Counted from the first letter of the stretch, positions 1-8,540 are shown. The stretch: DNA of 64,000 bases from an uncultured bacterium (GCA_947383005.1 CANDBT010000001.1:1-64000); one strand, 5' to 3'. The notes: generated by a model not told the origin, from the sequence alone. Numbers and translations are program-made.

Positions 1-61
1 TTAGACATGAAAGAGCATGAAAAGAGGTGTAAGGTAACCGCAGGGCAAGGTATAAGTTTTC

Positions 62-102
62 CTCCTAAGCGGTAGGTCGGGTGTTCGAGTCACCTCGGGA
101 GA
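62..102 (+). pseudogene. 3' half of a tRNA-Arg(CCT)
   Basis: The stretch reads as the 3' half of a tRNA: a 7-nt anticodon loop CTCCTAA (anticodon CCT, 62-68), the 3' anticodon strand GCGGT, the variable bases AGGTC, a T stem GGGTG/CACCT around TTCGAGT, and a 3' acceptor strand CGGGAGA. The bases just upstream do not supply the pairing 5' half, so it is not a complete tRNA. A tRNA 3' half left alone is the usual mark of an integration attachment site. That origin is an inference. Confidence 0.6.
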
Positions 103-233
103 TTGAAAGTGTGCATACAGAAAACCGTAATAATGATCTGATCGCGTTGCTGGAGAAATGCTATGCAAACCGAATTGAAATTGTCCGGGGAGGTAGTGTT
201 GCTGTTGAAACATTAAGCATAGCGGATCGATAA
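102..233 (+). other. Open frame fragment after the tRNA remnant
   Basis: A frame stays open from the end of the tRNA remnant to a TAA at 231-233, coding about 43 residues including DLIALLEKCYANRIEIVRGG. It has no start codon with a ribosome site and is not recognised. It may be the C-terminal end of a gene fused to the attachment site, or chance. From 234 to 717 no gene is seen apart from the palindromic repeat at 272-374. Confidence 0.25.
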
Positions 234-271
234 AGAGGAATGAGTCTTCTCAAAATTGGTCAATGGGGTGA

Positions 272-374
272 TAATATAGCTTATCATAATTTGCGAAGCA
301 AATTATGATAAAAGGCGCGTTCTTTGCGCCGTAAATCCGATTACAGGGTTCGCGTAGCGGTTCCTGTAATATAA
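272..374. repeat. Modular palindromic repeat, family 1, copy 1
   Basis: Three consecutive hairpins: module 1 TTATCATAATTTGC/GCAAATTATGATAA with loop GAA; module 2 GGCGC/GCGCC followed by GTAAATCCGA; module 3 ATTACAGG/CCTGTAAT enclosing CGC-GTA-GCG. The same order recurs near 8.6, 18.3, 21.9 and 38.0 kb, with a variant at 12.8 kb. No coding capacity is seen. Confidence 0.85.
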
Positions 375-717
375 TGAAAGCGAATCAGAGAGGGTAAGTT
401 ATTATCCTATAATTTTTTACGCCGGAGTGCGTCGGAAAGAGCTTCTGATTTATTTGGAGGCTCTTATTTTTTACATAAAGCCCGGTCCGCAGTATGCAGT
501 TTCCTTTAAAAAGCATAGAAATTCCATGGCAGAAAAAGATGCAGAGTGAAGATTCAAACTGTGATTCATAATCAGGAGGACTGGTTATGAATGTGATATA
601 AGAATGATACCTGTATTTTGTGACCATAATGGTAATATCGACATTAAGCATTCCCGTTACCTGGAATAAAATCAGCAAACATATTGAAAGAAACGGAGTT
701 ACGAAAGGAGATTACGA

Positions 718-1431
718 ATGCTTTATATTGAACATTATTCGAAGATCTATCACGGCGGGAAGAAGGCAGTGGATGACCTCACCCTGCATGTTGGAGCAGG
801 CGAGATCTATGGATTCATCGGCCACAACGGAGCAGGTAAAACCACCACACTTCGGGCTGTGGCCGGGGTGATGGACTTTACGGAAGGCACCATCACCATT
901 GACGGCCACGATATTAAGAAGGCTCCTGTGCAGGCGAAACGTGTCACCGCTTTTCTGCCGGACAACCCGGACATCTATGAGTTTATGAAAGGAATTGATT
1001 ACCTTAATTTCATTGCCGATCTGTATGACATTCCTGCAGATCAGCGTACCGCAGACATTGGCAAATATTCCGATGCTTTTGAACTCACGGACAATCTGGG
1101 TTCCCCCATTGGCAGCTACTCCCATGGGATGCGGCAGAAGCTGGCTTTGATTTCTGCTTTTATCCGGCGGCCCAGGCTGCTGATTCTGGATGAACCATTT
1201 GTAGGTCTGGACCCTTCGGCTGCACATATAATGAAAGGTTATCTGTCAGAATTATGCCAAAGCGGGTCAGCAGTATTTTTTTCCACTCATGTACTGGAAG
1301 TGGCAGAAAAGCTGTGCGATCAGATTGCCATTATCAAAAACGGGAAACTGGTGCAAAGTGGTCCCACGGCAGAGCTGGTAGGGGATTCCTCCCTGGAAAG
1401 CGTATTTTTAGAATTGGAGGGAGAGCGATGA
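718..1431 (+). CDS. ABC transporter ATP-binding protein
   Basis: A 237-residue nucleotide-binding subunit of an ABC exporter. Walker A GHNGAGKTT lies at residues 35-43, the signature is the variant YSHGMRQK, and Walker B is LLILDEPF followed by a switch His in FFSTHVLE. The start is set by AAGGAG nine bases upstream of the ATG. The stop codon overlaps the start of the permease (ATGA), so the two are translationally coupled and form one transporter. The family (CcmA/NatA-like) powers export of drugs, peptides or ions. The substrate cannot be told here. Confidence 0.92.
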   Translation: MLYIEHYSKIYHGGKKAVDDLTLHVGAGEIYGFIGHNGAGKTTTLRAVAGVMDFTEGTITIDGHDIKKAPVQAKRVTAFLPDNPDIYEFMKGIDYLNFIADLYDIPADQRTADIGKYSDAFELTDNLGSPIGSYSHGMRQKLALISAFIRRPRLLILDEPFVGLDPSAAHIMKGYLSELCQSGSAVFFSTHVLEVAEKLCDQIAIIKNGKLVQSGPTAELVGDSSLESVFLELEGER

Positions 1432-3020
1432 ATAAATTTTTTGTCCTGTTGAACGTCAGCCTCCGGTCCATGCTTCTTTCCTCAACCAATTCCAGAGGAC
1501 GCAGTAAGAGAAAAGCGGCTACGGGGCTGGGTGCGGTCTTGCTCATTGCCTTTCTAGGGTTGTATCTGTCCGGGTTTTACAGTTATATGCTGATGAAGGT
1601 GCTGGCGCCATCCAATATGGAAGTGTTGGTATTTGTATTCATGGGCATGGCCGTATTGGTGGGCGGGCTTCTGTTTACCACCTTCGCGGTGAAGGGCGTG
1701 GTATTTGGCGGAAAGGACAATGACCTGCTGTTGAGTATGCCGGTGCCCGCAACCATGCTGATGGCCAGCCGGGTAACTGCCATTTATCTGGAAAACCTGC
1801 TGTTTGCCGTTTTCGTACTGGTTCCCGCCGGGGTAATCTGTACGTTTCTGACACAAAACGGTGTGGGGTACGGCCTGCTGTTCTGGATGCGGCTGGGGAT
1901 CTCGGTGCTGGCCCTTCCGCTGCTGGATACGGCGCTGTCCGTATTGTTGGGGGCGCTGGTCGCCTTTCTGTCTGTTCGGGTGTCCCGCAGAGCGTTGGGG
2001 CAGAATATTGTGATGGGAATATTCATGGCAGCAGTGTTCTATTTCTCGTTTCACCTAAGCGGTATGATGAACAGCCTTGCTGAGAATGCCGCCGGAGTGA
2101 AAAATTCCCTTACCTGGGCGGCACCCATGCTGTGGATGGGGGAAGGCATTATGGGAGACTGGAAAATGCTGCTGGCCTTTGTCCTGTGCTGCGTGTTCCC
2201 TTTTGCCCTGGTGGTAATGGGCCTTGGCCGGGGATACCGTCAGGCCGTGACTGCTTTTGCCACGCGGTCCGTACAGAGCAATTACAAACTCTCGGCACAG
2301 ACTGCCTCCGGACAGAAGAAGGCTTTGCTGAAAAAGGAAATGCAACGTTTTTTTGGTACGCCCATGTACTTCTGGAATGCCGGCATCGGTCTGATTATGC
2401 TGCTTGCCGCAGGGGGAGCCTCCCTGGTTATGAGAGAGAAACTGTTGGCTTATGTGGAAATGGCAGGGTACCCTTTACCGCTGCTTCCTATGGCGGCAGC
2501 CGTGATTGGTTTCTGCCTCTGCACCTGCCCAATCACAGCGCCTTCCATCAGCCTGGAAGGAAAATACCTGTGGATTTTGCGGGAATCCCCCATAGAGGAA
2601 AGTTCCCTGCTCTGGGTCAAGGTTGGCTTTGAACTTTTGCTGACCCTGCCCTGTACCGTAATAGCCGGGCTGTGTATTTCGATTGCTTTTGGTTTTCCTT
2701 TTTGGCAGGGAACGGTTCTAATCATCACTACATTGCTTTTCGCCATAGGGCATGCAGCTTTTGGAATGCTTATGGGCCTGTGCTTTCCGAAGCTTGACGC
2801 AGTGAATGAAACGGTCGTTATCAAGCAGTCTATGGCCACGGTACTGACAATGTTCGCTTCCATGGCGCTACTTGGGGTGGCGGCAGGATTCTGTTATCTG
2901 GGAAGTAAAATAGCTCCCTGGACCGCGCTGGCGTTGCCCATAGGGGTATTCGCTTTGTTTGCAGCGGTATGTATCGTGATCCTTACCAGGCAGGGATCAT
3001 TACTGCTGAGAAAATTATAG
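1428..3020 (+). CDS. ABC transporter permease, large hydrophobic subunit
   Basis: A 530-residue integral membrane protein with about a dozen hydrophobic segments, for example LLIAFLGLYLSGFYSYML near the N-terminus and VFALFAAVCIVILT at the C-terminus. The ATG at 1428 overlaps the stop of the ATPase; a longer open frame from 1254 runs inside the ATPase gene and is not credible. It resembles the large ABC-2-type exporter permeases that pair with CcmA-like ATPases in Clostridia. Together the two genes make a complete exporter of unknown substrate. Confidence 0.85.
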   Translation: MNKFFVLLNVSLRSMLLSSTNSRGRSKRKAATGLGAVLLIAFLGLYLSGFYSYMLMKVLAPSNMEVLVFVFMGMAVLVGGLLFTTFAVKGVVFGGKDNDLLLSMPVPATMLMASRVTAIYLENLLFAVFVLVPAGVICTFLTQNGVGYGLLFWMRLGISVLALPLLDTALSVLLGALVAFLSVRVSRRALGQNIVMGIFMAAVFYFSFHLSGMMNSLAENAAGVKNSLTWAAPMLWMGEGIMGDWKMLLAFVLCCVFPFALVVMGLGRGYRQAVTAFATRSVQSNYKLSAQTASGQKKALLKKEMQRFFGTPMYFWNAGIGLIMLLAAGGASLVMREKLLAYVEMAGYPLPLLPMAAAVIGFCLCTCPITAPSISLEGKYLWILRESPIEESSLLWVKVGFELLLTLPCTVIAGLCISIAFGFPFWQGTVLIITTLLFAIGHAAFGMLMGLCFPKLDAVNETVVIKQSMATVLTMFASMALLGVAAGFCYLGSKIAPWTALALPIGVFALFAAVCIVILTRQGSLLLRKL

Positions 3021-3176
3021 ATAAAAAACAGATACAGAAGGCATTGTTAATTGCCAGTCCAAAAAGTTCATGTGTATCTTCCATTATATATTCATCTTCC
3101 AGTAAAATTGTACTAATGAAAGCTGAAAAACGGAATGAATATATATTTCAATCTATATATGAACAAATAATCTATG

Positions 3177-4076
3177 CTATTTCTGGATTGTGTTTATATT
3201 TTCCTGCATCATCATCAGAAACTTTTCTGCAGGTTTGGAGAATATCTGATATCTTTTCCAGATCATATACATTTCAATCTCAATTGTAGGGGACAGAGGA
3301 CGGAAACACAGTTTGCTGTCACCGGAAGTATTGATAATCTTATCAAGACAGATCGCATACCCAAAGCCTTCTTCCACAAGCAGGGAGGCATTAAACAGCA
3401 AGTTATAAGTCATGGCAATATTCAGTTTTGATATACTGCGTTTCATCCATTGGACGAGTTCTCCACCCTCTGATTCCTGCTGGGATATCAGTAATGGCTG
3501 GTCCCACAGATCTTCCGGAGAAATAGCCTCTTTTTCCGCTAAGGGAGAATCTTTCCGCATTAAGACGCCCCAGATATCCTTTGCCGGGAGTTTTAAAGCC
3601 TCGTATCTGATCAGATCAGGCGTTCCGAATATAATTCCGAAATCGATCAGTCCTTTATCTAGCTGCTCTTTGACAAAGATAGCATTTCCGCTGGAAATAT
3701 GGTAATGGATTCCTGGATACAGCTGTTTCAGTTTTCCGGCAGCTTTTGCTAACAGACGAACGCTATCTGTCTCACCGGTGCCAATGTATACATCTCCAAT
3801 CACCACATTATCTGACAGGGTAATTTCTTGTTCGGTTTTCTTTACCAGATCCAAAATTTCTTCGGCACGTTTGCGGAGAATCATTCCCTCTTCCGTCAGC
3901 GTAACCTTGCGGGAACCTTTCGTGCCACGGATCAAGAGCTGTTTTCCTAGTTCCTCCTCCATATTTTTAATCTGTGTGGAGAGAGTAGGCTGTGAGAGAT
4001 GAAGGGATTCGGCAGCCCGAATGATGCTCTGTTCTCTTGCGATGGTAAGAAAGTATTGAAGTACCCGTATTTCCAT
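3177..4076 (-). CDS. LysR-family transcriptional regulator
   Basis: A 299-residue regulator with an N-terminal winged helix-turn-helix (residues 1-60; ESLHLSQPTLSTQIKNMEEELG is the recognition region) and a C-terminal effector domain of the periplasmic-binding-protein fold (about 90-295). It is transcribed away from a small ORF and an FMN-reductase remnant at 4.5-5.2 kb. LysR proteins commonly control a divergent neighbour, so the decayed redox genes are the likely former target. Its start is preceded by the recurrent leader at 4077-4143 with AGGAGG 5 bases before the ATG. Confidence 0.9.
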   Translation of the reverse strand: MEIRVLQYFLTIAREQSIIRAAESLHLSQPTLSTQIKNMEEELGKQLLIRGTKGSRKVTLTEEGMILRKRAEEILDLVKKTEQEITLSDNVVIGDVYIGTGETDSVRLLAKAAGKLKQLYPGIHYHISSGNAIFVKEQLDKGLIDFGIIFGTPDLIRYEALKLPAKDIWGVLMRKDSPLAEKEAISPEDLWDQPLLISQQESEGGELVQWMKRSISKLNIAMTYNLLFNASLLVEEGFGYAICLDKIINTSGDSKLCFRPLSPTIEIEMYMIWKRYQIFSKPAEKFLMMMQENINTIQK

Positions 4077-4143
4077 ATTTCCTCCTTTTTGCCCGCCTTT
4101 TGGGCATATAGGTACACCGGCAGGGTATTTTTGTCCCCTGCCG
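4077..4143 (-). promoter_or_regulatory. Recurrent hairpin leader, copy 1 (before LysR gene)
   Basis: Read on the minus strand: hairpin CGGCAGGG/CCCTGCCG, then GTGTACC, TATATGCCC, a second hairpin GCCC/GGGC, and AAAAGGAGGAAAT before the ATG. The same order, with related sequence, precedes genes at 4781, 6595 and 55158. An ATG inside the leader (in TATATGCCC) opens a short frame. Confidence 0.6.
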
Positions 4144-4245
4144 TCTTATTTTCTATAAAAATCCTATCATAACTTTCAATAGGTTTCAACTATGAAAACG
4201 GATTATATATAAATATTTGCTATTTTCTTTGCATGACCTTATAGT

Positions 4246-4447
4246 TAAGTCAGTAACGCCGCAGTGGACTGTGCAGTTACTGACTTTCGCGGCAGTCGCC
4301 AAATGCGCATGCAGGCACAAGATGAGCCCTTGGGGGCGAGAGGGGGGCCTGGGCCATGCCTGATTGGGTCTCCGCTCCGCTTCGGTTCGCGCTGTGTGCC
4401 ACTGGCACACAGCGCCGTTGCTCGCGAAAACTATCAAATACGTCAGG
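4246..4447 (-). repeat. Divergent copy of repeat family 2 (copy A)
   Basis: Minus-strand reading shows the family core: a perfect stem GCTGTGTGCC/GGCACACAGC with loop AGT, directly followed by GCGAACCGAAGCGGAG, matching the stem-AGT-stem-GAACCGAAACGGAG core of the copies at 9.9, 14.8, 46.5 and 53.3 kb. The plus-strand left part carries a 10-bp inverted repeat AGTCAGTAAC/GTTACTGACT. Terminal repeats of the whole element are not clear in this copy. Confidence 0.55.
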
Positions 4448-4457
4448 GGGAGCAGGA

Positions 4458-4709
4458 ATGATGGCCATAGGAAACAGGAAGTCCGTTATACAAAATCTGG
4501 CGGACGCCGGATGTGAAACCGAAATGATTCAGGATTTCATGGGATGGTTTGACAAAGGACAGCAGACAAAACAATTGGAACTGCTGGAACATCAAAGGGA
4601 ATATCTGCTTGGCAGGGTTCACACGGATGAGAGAAGGATTTCCTGTCTGGATTATCTGATCTATCAGATTCAGGGAAAGTCGACAGGGAAGAAACAGGAT
4701 AAAGTCTAA
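4458..4709 (+). CDS. Small conserved hypothetical protein
   Basis: An 83-residue acidic and basic helical protein; DKGQQTKQLELLEHQREYLL and the region after it look like a helical hairpin. The start is the ATG at 4458 behind GGGGGAGCAGGA; an open frame from 4356 runs through the repeat and is rejected. Similar small proteins accompany FMN-reductase/flavodoxin genes in Lachnospiraceae, and here the next gene is such a reductase remnant. No function is known to me. Confidence 0.65.
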   Translation: MMAIGNRKSVIQNLADAGCETEMIQDFMGWFDKGQQTKQLELLEHQREYLLGRVHTDERRISCLDYLIYQIQGKSTGKKQDKV

Positions 4710-4710
4710 G

Positions 4711-4780
4711 AAAAAGAGGAAACACCCTTCGGGTGTACCTATATGCCCAAAAGGCCGGGCAATAAGGAGGAAAAGATAAA
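4711..4780 (+). promoter_or_regulatory. Recurrent hairpin leader, copy 2 (before FMN-reductase pseudogene)
   Basis: AAAGAGGAAA, hairpin ACACCC-TTCG-GGTGT, then ACCTATATGCCC, second hairpin GCCC/GGGC and AATAAGGAGG before the ATG at 4781. The internal ATG at 4743 opens a 13-codon frame that ends with TGA overlapping the downstream ATG, which would allow translational coupling. Confidence 0.6.
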
Positions 4781-5245
4781 ATGAGCAAAAAATATTTGTG
4801 ATTTCAACCAGTCTGAGAGCTAACAGCAATTCTGATATGCTGGCAGAGGCATTTATCGAGGGAGCTAGGGAAGCAGGGCATGAGGTGGAAAAAGTGAGTC
4901 TAAAAGATAAAACCATCGGATTCTGTAAAGGCTGCCTGGCCTGTCAGAAAACAGGAAGTTGTGTGATCCGGGATGATGCCGGAGCAATCGTAGAGAAGAT
5001 GATGCATTCGGATGTACTGGTGTTTGCTACCCCCATTTACTATTATGAAATGAGCGGTCAGATGAAGACCTTGCTGGATCGGGCAAACCCTTTATATACG
5101 GCAGATTATGCGTTCGTGACGTGTATCTCCTGGCGACAGCGGCAGATGAGGACGAACATGCCATAGACGGGGCAAAAAAAGGACTGGAAGGGTTCATAGC
5201 CTGCTTTGAGAAGGCGCGTTTGGCGGGCGGTGTTCTGATCTCCTC
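4781..5245 (+). pseudogene. NADPH-dependent FMN reductase / flavodoxin-fold protein, frameshifted and truncated
   Basis: The start ATGAGC is followed by six A (4787-4792). One more A would join it to the frame reading FVISTSLRANSNSDMLAEAF, the start of an NADPH-dependent FMN reductase. Motifs CKGCLACQ and VFATPIYYYEMSGQMKTLLDR are typical of the family. A second frame break near 5115 separates LYTADYAF from DVYLLATAADEDEHAIDG. After LAGGVLIS the homology stops and a DnaC-like fragment on the other strand begins. Two frameshifts plus the lost C-terminus make this a pseudogene, unless the homopolymer breaks are sequencing errors. Confidence 0.75.
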
Positions 5246-5460
5246 CAGTTTCAGGTTGCTCGTGACAATCAGCGGCTTCTTGTTCCTGTACCGGCTGTTA
5301 ATGACAAGGAATATTTGTTCCAACGCATACTCCGTATTCCGTTCCACGCCCAGGTCGTCCAGGAGCAAAAGGCTGTAATCGTCAAGGGCGGAGATAAACG
5401 CTGTCCGATCCTTCGCAAACATCCGGTCAGCCTCATTGATCTCGATCATATGGTTTCTCA
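5240..5460 (-). pseudogene. Fragment of a DnaC/IstB-like AAA+ ATPase from a mobile element
   Basis: The minus strand encodes IEINEADRMFAKDRT, Walker B-like LLLLDDLG and VINSRYRNKKPLIVTSNLKL, typical of the second half of DnaC/IstB helicase-loader ATPases found on conjugative elements and phages. The N-terminal half with Walker A is missing, and its end abuts the truncated FMN-reductase gene at about 5240. It is a relic of recombination with a mobile element. Confidence 0.65.
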
Positions 5461-5696
5461 CTCCTCGTATAAAAAATGCCCTAAATGTGTCCTTCACTAA
5501 ACATGAGAAAATCTCGTGATTAAGAAGTCATTTAGAGCATATATTACCGGTTGCAAATGGATAGTTTTTTGTTATTGAAAACCATTAAGTATAAGTATTT
5601 ACTATTTTTAATTTGCTTTCTTATACTAATTCTATGGAGAAACGCATTATGAATGTTTATGACAATTTCAAATAGAAAAGAAAGCAGGAGGATTTT

Positions 5697-6299
5697 ATGA
5701 ATACGGAAAATTTTATTTCAGCAATGAATTCTGGTGAAAAGGTGGTGCGTGGTTCAAAGGTTCTTGCATATATGGGAAAACTGAGCCAGGAGGCAATGAA
5801 AATAACAGCCCGGATAAATTGCGGCTATCATGAACCGCAGGAACTACGGGAGTTGTTTTCCCTTCTTACAGGACGGGAGATTGATGAGAGCTTCGGACTG
5901 TTTCCGCCGTTTTATACGGATTGTGGAAAGAATCTTCATATTGGAAAGCACGTTTTCATAAACGGAGGCTGCCAATTTCAGGATCAGGGAGGGATTTACA
6001 TTGATGATGGGGCATTGATCGGCCCGATGGTTGTTCTGGCAACTTTAAATCATGAACAAAATCCAGAGCATCGAAGAGATCTTATCCCAAAGCCCATTCA
6101 TATCGGAAAAAATGTATGGATCGGCGCCCATGCCACAGTATTACAGGGCGTTACGATTGGTGATGGCGCTATCGTAGCAGCCGGAGCTGTGGTAACAAAA
6201 GATGTTCCGGCTGGTGTGATTGCCGGGGGAGTACCTGCAAAAGTGATAAAACGAATCGAAACGGATACAGAGGGAAGTTCATTTGATGAAGCCGTATGA
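5697..6299 (+). CDS. Sugar O-acetyltransferase (maltose/galactoside acetyltransferase-like)
   Basis: A 200-residue member of the hexapeptide-repeat (left-handed beta helix) acetyltransferases. The N-terminal helical mac-like region covers roughly residues 8-60, followed by LbH repeats with [27 protein letters not shown] and [18 protein letters not shown]. The catalytic His is the one in NHEQ. AGGAGG precedes the ATG by five bases. Such enzymes transfer acetyl from acetyl-CoA to sugars. The substrate is not evident from the neighbours, which belong to a decayed redox island. Confidence 0.85.
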   Translation: MNTENFISAMNSGEKVVRGSKVLAYMGKLSQEAMKITARINCGYHEPQELRELFSLLTGREIDESFGLFPPFYTDCGKNLHIGKHVFINGGCQFQDQGGIYIDDGALIGPMVVLATLNHEQNPEHRRDLIPKPIHIGKNVWIGAHATVLQGVTIGDGAIVAAGAVVTKDVPAGVIAGGVPAKVIKRIETDTEGSSFDEAV

Positions 6300-6523
6300 T
6301 AAGTTGAGAAATCTGCAAGAATCTATTTAGAATTTGCTTATTTGTTTGTTAGCGGCATGCTATCTGCATCCGGTATCCTTATCGTAAGCCAAAGGAAAGA
6401 ACGGGCAGACATAAAACAGCGAAAGTCTGGACAGTTCATAAATCAATTTGCGGGCGCATGTTTCAAGGGACTGTAAATTGATTTAGTCCAAGGTGTACTG
6501 GCAAGGTTGTAGCGGAACTTAAA

Positions 6524-6594
6524 TTAAAGAGGAGGAAATACCGCAAGGGTATACCATTATGCCCTGATAAGCGGGCAAAAAAGGAGAAAACATC
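6524..6594 (+). promoter_or_regulatory. Recurrent hairpin leader, copy 3 (before DUF3737 gene)
   Basis: AAAGAGGAGGAAATACC-GCAA-GGGTATACC forms the first hairpin, then ATTATGCCC, loop TGATAA and GGGC give the second hairpin, with AAAAAAGGAG before ATG 6595. The internal ATG opens only ATG-CCC-TGA. Just upstream, 6443-6484 holds a separate inverted repeat AAATCAATTT/AAATTGATTT. Confidence 0.55.
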
Positions 6595-7458
6595 ATGAAA
6601 GTAAGAGAAATCAGACAGGAGTATTTGACAGGAGAAAGAGTATTGTTTCAAGGAACGGATCTGAAGATCTATGACAGCATCTTTGCGGATGGAGAGTCCC
6701 CGCTGAAAGAGAGCCATGATATTGAACTGGAGGGCTGCATGTTCAAATGGAAGTATCCCTTCTGGTATGCGAAGAACATTACGGCCAGAAACTGTACCTG
6801 GTTTGAGATGGCCCGTGCAGGGGTATGGTACACAGACAATATCACGGTGGAGGGTGCCGTGATCGAGGCTCCGAAGAACTTCCGCCGTTGCCGCACTGTA
6901 AATTTGCGCAATGTGAATTTTCCCAATGCAGAGGAAACACTCTGGAGCTGTGAGAATGTGACATTAGAGCATGTATCAGCAAAGGGTGATTACTTTGCCA
7001 TGAACAGCCAGAATATGGTGCTGCGGGATTTCCAGTTGGTGGGCAATTATTCCTTTGACGGGGTAAAGAATATGGAGATTCACAATGCCCGGATGCTTTC
7101 CAGGGACGCTTTCTGGAACAGCGAAAATGTAACCGTGTACGATTCTTTTATCTCCGGCGAATATCTGGGATGGAATGCGAAGAACCTGACGTTGATTAAC
7201 TGTACCATTGAGAGCCTGCAGGGAATGTGCTATATTGACAATCTGGTGATGAAGAACTGTAAGCTCCTGAACACTACGCTGGCTTTTGAGTATTCCACCG
7301 TGGATGCAGACATCACGGGAAAGATTGACAGCGTGATGAATCCTTCCGGCGGCGTGATCCGTGCAGACCGTATTGATGAACTGATTGTTGAAAAAGACAA
7401 GGTAGATCCGGCAAAGACAAAGATCATTTGCAGGAGAGCATTGAAGGAGGCGGTGTGA
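6595..7458 (+). CDS. DUF3737 family protein (beta-helix-like)
   Basis: A 287-residue protein matching the DUF3737 family by its opening (REIRQEYLTGERVLFQG) and its repeated short strands such as IELEGCMFKWKYPFWYAKN and NLTLINCTIESLQGMCYI. The regular N/C-rich repeat every 20 or so residues suggests a right-handed beta helix. There is no signal peptide, so it is probably cytoplasmic. The family's role is unknown. It overlaps the broken LysE gene (GTGA), so the two were once an operon. Confidence 0.85.
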   Translation: MKVREIRQEYLTGERVLFQGTDLKIYDSIFADGESPLKESHDIELEGCMFKWKYPFWYAKNITARNCTWFEMARAGVWYTDNITVEGAVIEAPKNFRRCRTVNLRNVNFPNAEETLWSCENVTLEHVSAKGDYFAMNSQNMVLRDFQLVGNYSFDGVKNMEIHNARMLSRDAFWNSENVTVYDSFISGEYLGWNAKNLTLINCTIESLQGMCYIDNLVMKNCKLLNTTLAFEYSTVDADITGKIDSVMNPSGGVIRADRIDELIVEKDKVDPAKTKIICRRALKEAV

Positions 7459-7731
7459 GCCTGCTTTTGAAAGGGCTTCTAATCGGGCTGCTCTTTGGGG
7501 TGCTAGTGGGTGCTGTGGGAGCCATGACGGTATAAAGGACTTGGGAGCATGGGGTAAAGGCAGGACTTCTCACGGGAATGAGTTCGTCCATAGCGGACTG
7601 TATCTATGCTGCAATCGGGGCTTTCGGCCTGACTATGGTTTCGGATTTCCTTTTGGAATACCAGATTGCTATCCATCTGGCAGGGGGTGAGCTTGTTTGG
7701 AATCTTTGTTTTTATGCGGACGGCGGCATGA
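7455..7731 (+). pseudogene. LysE-family exporter, disrupted
   Basis: A GTG at 7455 overlaps the DUF3737 stop. The frame reads GLLIGLLFGVLVGAVGAMTV and then an in-frame TAA at 7533-7535, after which RTWEHGVKAGLLTGMSSSIADCIYAAIGAFGLT continues the LysE/RhtB N-terminal domain. Near 7695 a second break moves the family sequence into the frame GIFVFMRTAA, which ends at 7731. The C-terminal half of a normal LysE protein (about 200 residues) is absent. Stop, frameshift and truncation together indicate a dead gene. Confidence 0.75.
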
Positions 7732-7760
7732 AATAGAAATCTTAAAAGGAGCAGATAATA

Positions 7761-8468
7761 GTGAAAAAATTTTGTATTTTACTTTGCCTTATGACGGTTG
7801 TGTTTTCTTTGGTGGCATGTGGAAAGAATGATACACAGGCGAGGGCATCGGTATCTGAAGCGGAATCTTCCGTGGCAAAAAGTATATCACAGCCGGATAG
7901 CTCTAAAGGGATGAAAAAGGCAATCGGTGATACGGATTTCGCAGAAACTGTGCCGGAAGGCATGCCGGAGCAGGTTGCTTTTGATGTAACGGAAAGCACG
8001 ACTGAATCAACAGCAGGAATAAGTGGAGCGGAGGCTGTACCGGAAAGGGAGCCTGGTAAAACGGCTGTGCCGGAAACAGATGTCCGGAATAATACGGAGG
8101 AAAATGAAGTGACGAATATGAATGTGCAGGTTGGGGATGTGATGTTTTCAGCGACATTGGAAGAGAATGAAGCCGTGTCTGCTTTGGTGGAAATGATGTG
8201 GGAAAGTCCTGTAGTGATCCAGATGAGTGACTATTCCGGCTTTGAAAAGGTAGGCCCTCTGGGAACAAGCCTTCCCTCCAGCAACAGACAAAGCACAACA
8301 CAGGCAGGGGATATCGTCTTATACAATGGGAATCAGATTGTTATTTTTTATGGCTCCAATTCCTGGAGCTATACAAGACTGGGGCATATTGATGACCTGA
8401 CCGGTTGGGAGGAAGCTCTGGGAAGCGGAGATGTAACGGTGACATTTAGTATATTGAAATCCGTTTGA
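7761..8468 (+). CDS. Lipoprotein with cyclophilin-like domain
   Basis: A 235-residue secreted lipoprotein. It has a signal peptide with lipobox LVAC (Cys at about residue 20), a Ser/Glu-rich linker (about 25-115), and a C-terminal domain (about 118-235) resembling the cyclophilin-like fold family: FSATLEENEAVSALVEMM, QAGDIVLYNGNQIVIFYG and LGHIDD. The start is GTG behind AAGGAG. These proteins occur beside flavodoxin, LysR and aldo-keto reductase genes in gut Firmicutes, which fits the decayed island here. The molecular role is unknown. Confidence 0.8.
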   Translation: MKKFCILLCLMTVVFSLVACGKNDTQARASVSEAESSVAKSISQPDSSKGMKKAIGDTDFAETVPEGMPEQVAFDVTESTTESTAGISGAEAVPEREPGKTAVPETDVRNNTEENEVTNMNVQVGDVMFSATLEENEAVSALVEMMWESPVVIQMSDYSGFEKVGPLGTSLPSSNRQSTTQAGDIVLYNGNQIVIFYGSNSWSYTRLGHIDDLTGWEEALGSGDVTVTFSILKSV

Positions 8469-8505
8469 TAAAATAAAAGAAAATATAAAACTAATATTTT
8501 TATTC

Positions 8506-8540
8506 CCTTCTGGCCCTGTTTTAGAGCCAGAAGGATTTTG
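8506..8540 (+). terminator. Rho-independent terminator after the lipoprotein gene
   Basis: Stem CCTTCTGGC/GCCAGAAGG (9 bp) followed by ATTTTG. The T tract is short but the stem is strong and lies 38 bases after the stop codon. Confidence 0.6.

Noticed and set aside
1254..1427. A 58-codon upstream extension of the ABC permease frame.
   Set aside because: It lies within the ATPase gene in another frame and lacks a ribosome site; the ATG at 1428 overlaps the ATPase stop as expected.
4356..4457. Upstream extension of the small protein at 4458.
   Set aside because: It is translated from the palindromic repeat; the ATG at 4458 has a Shine-Dalgarno site.
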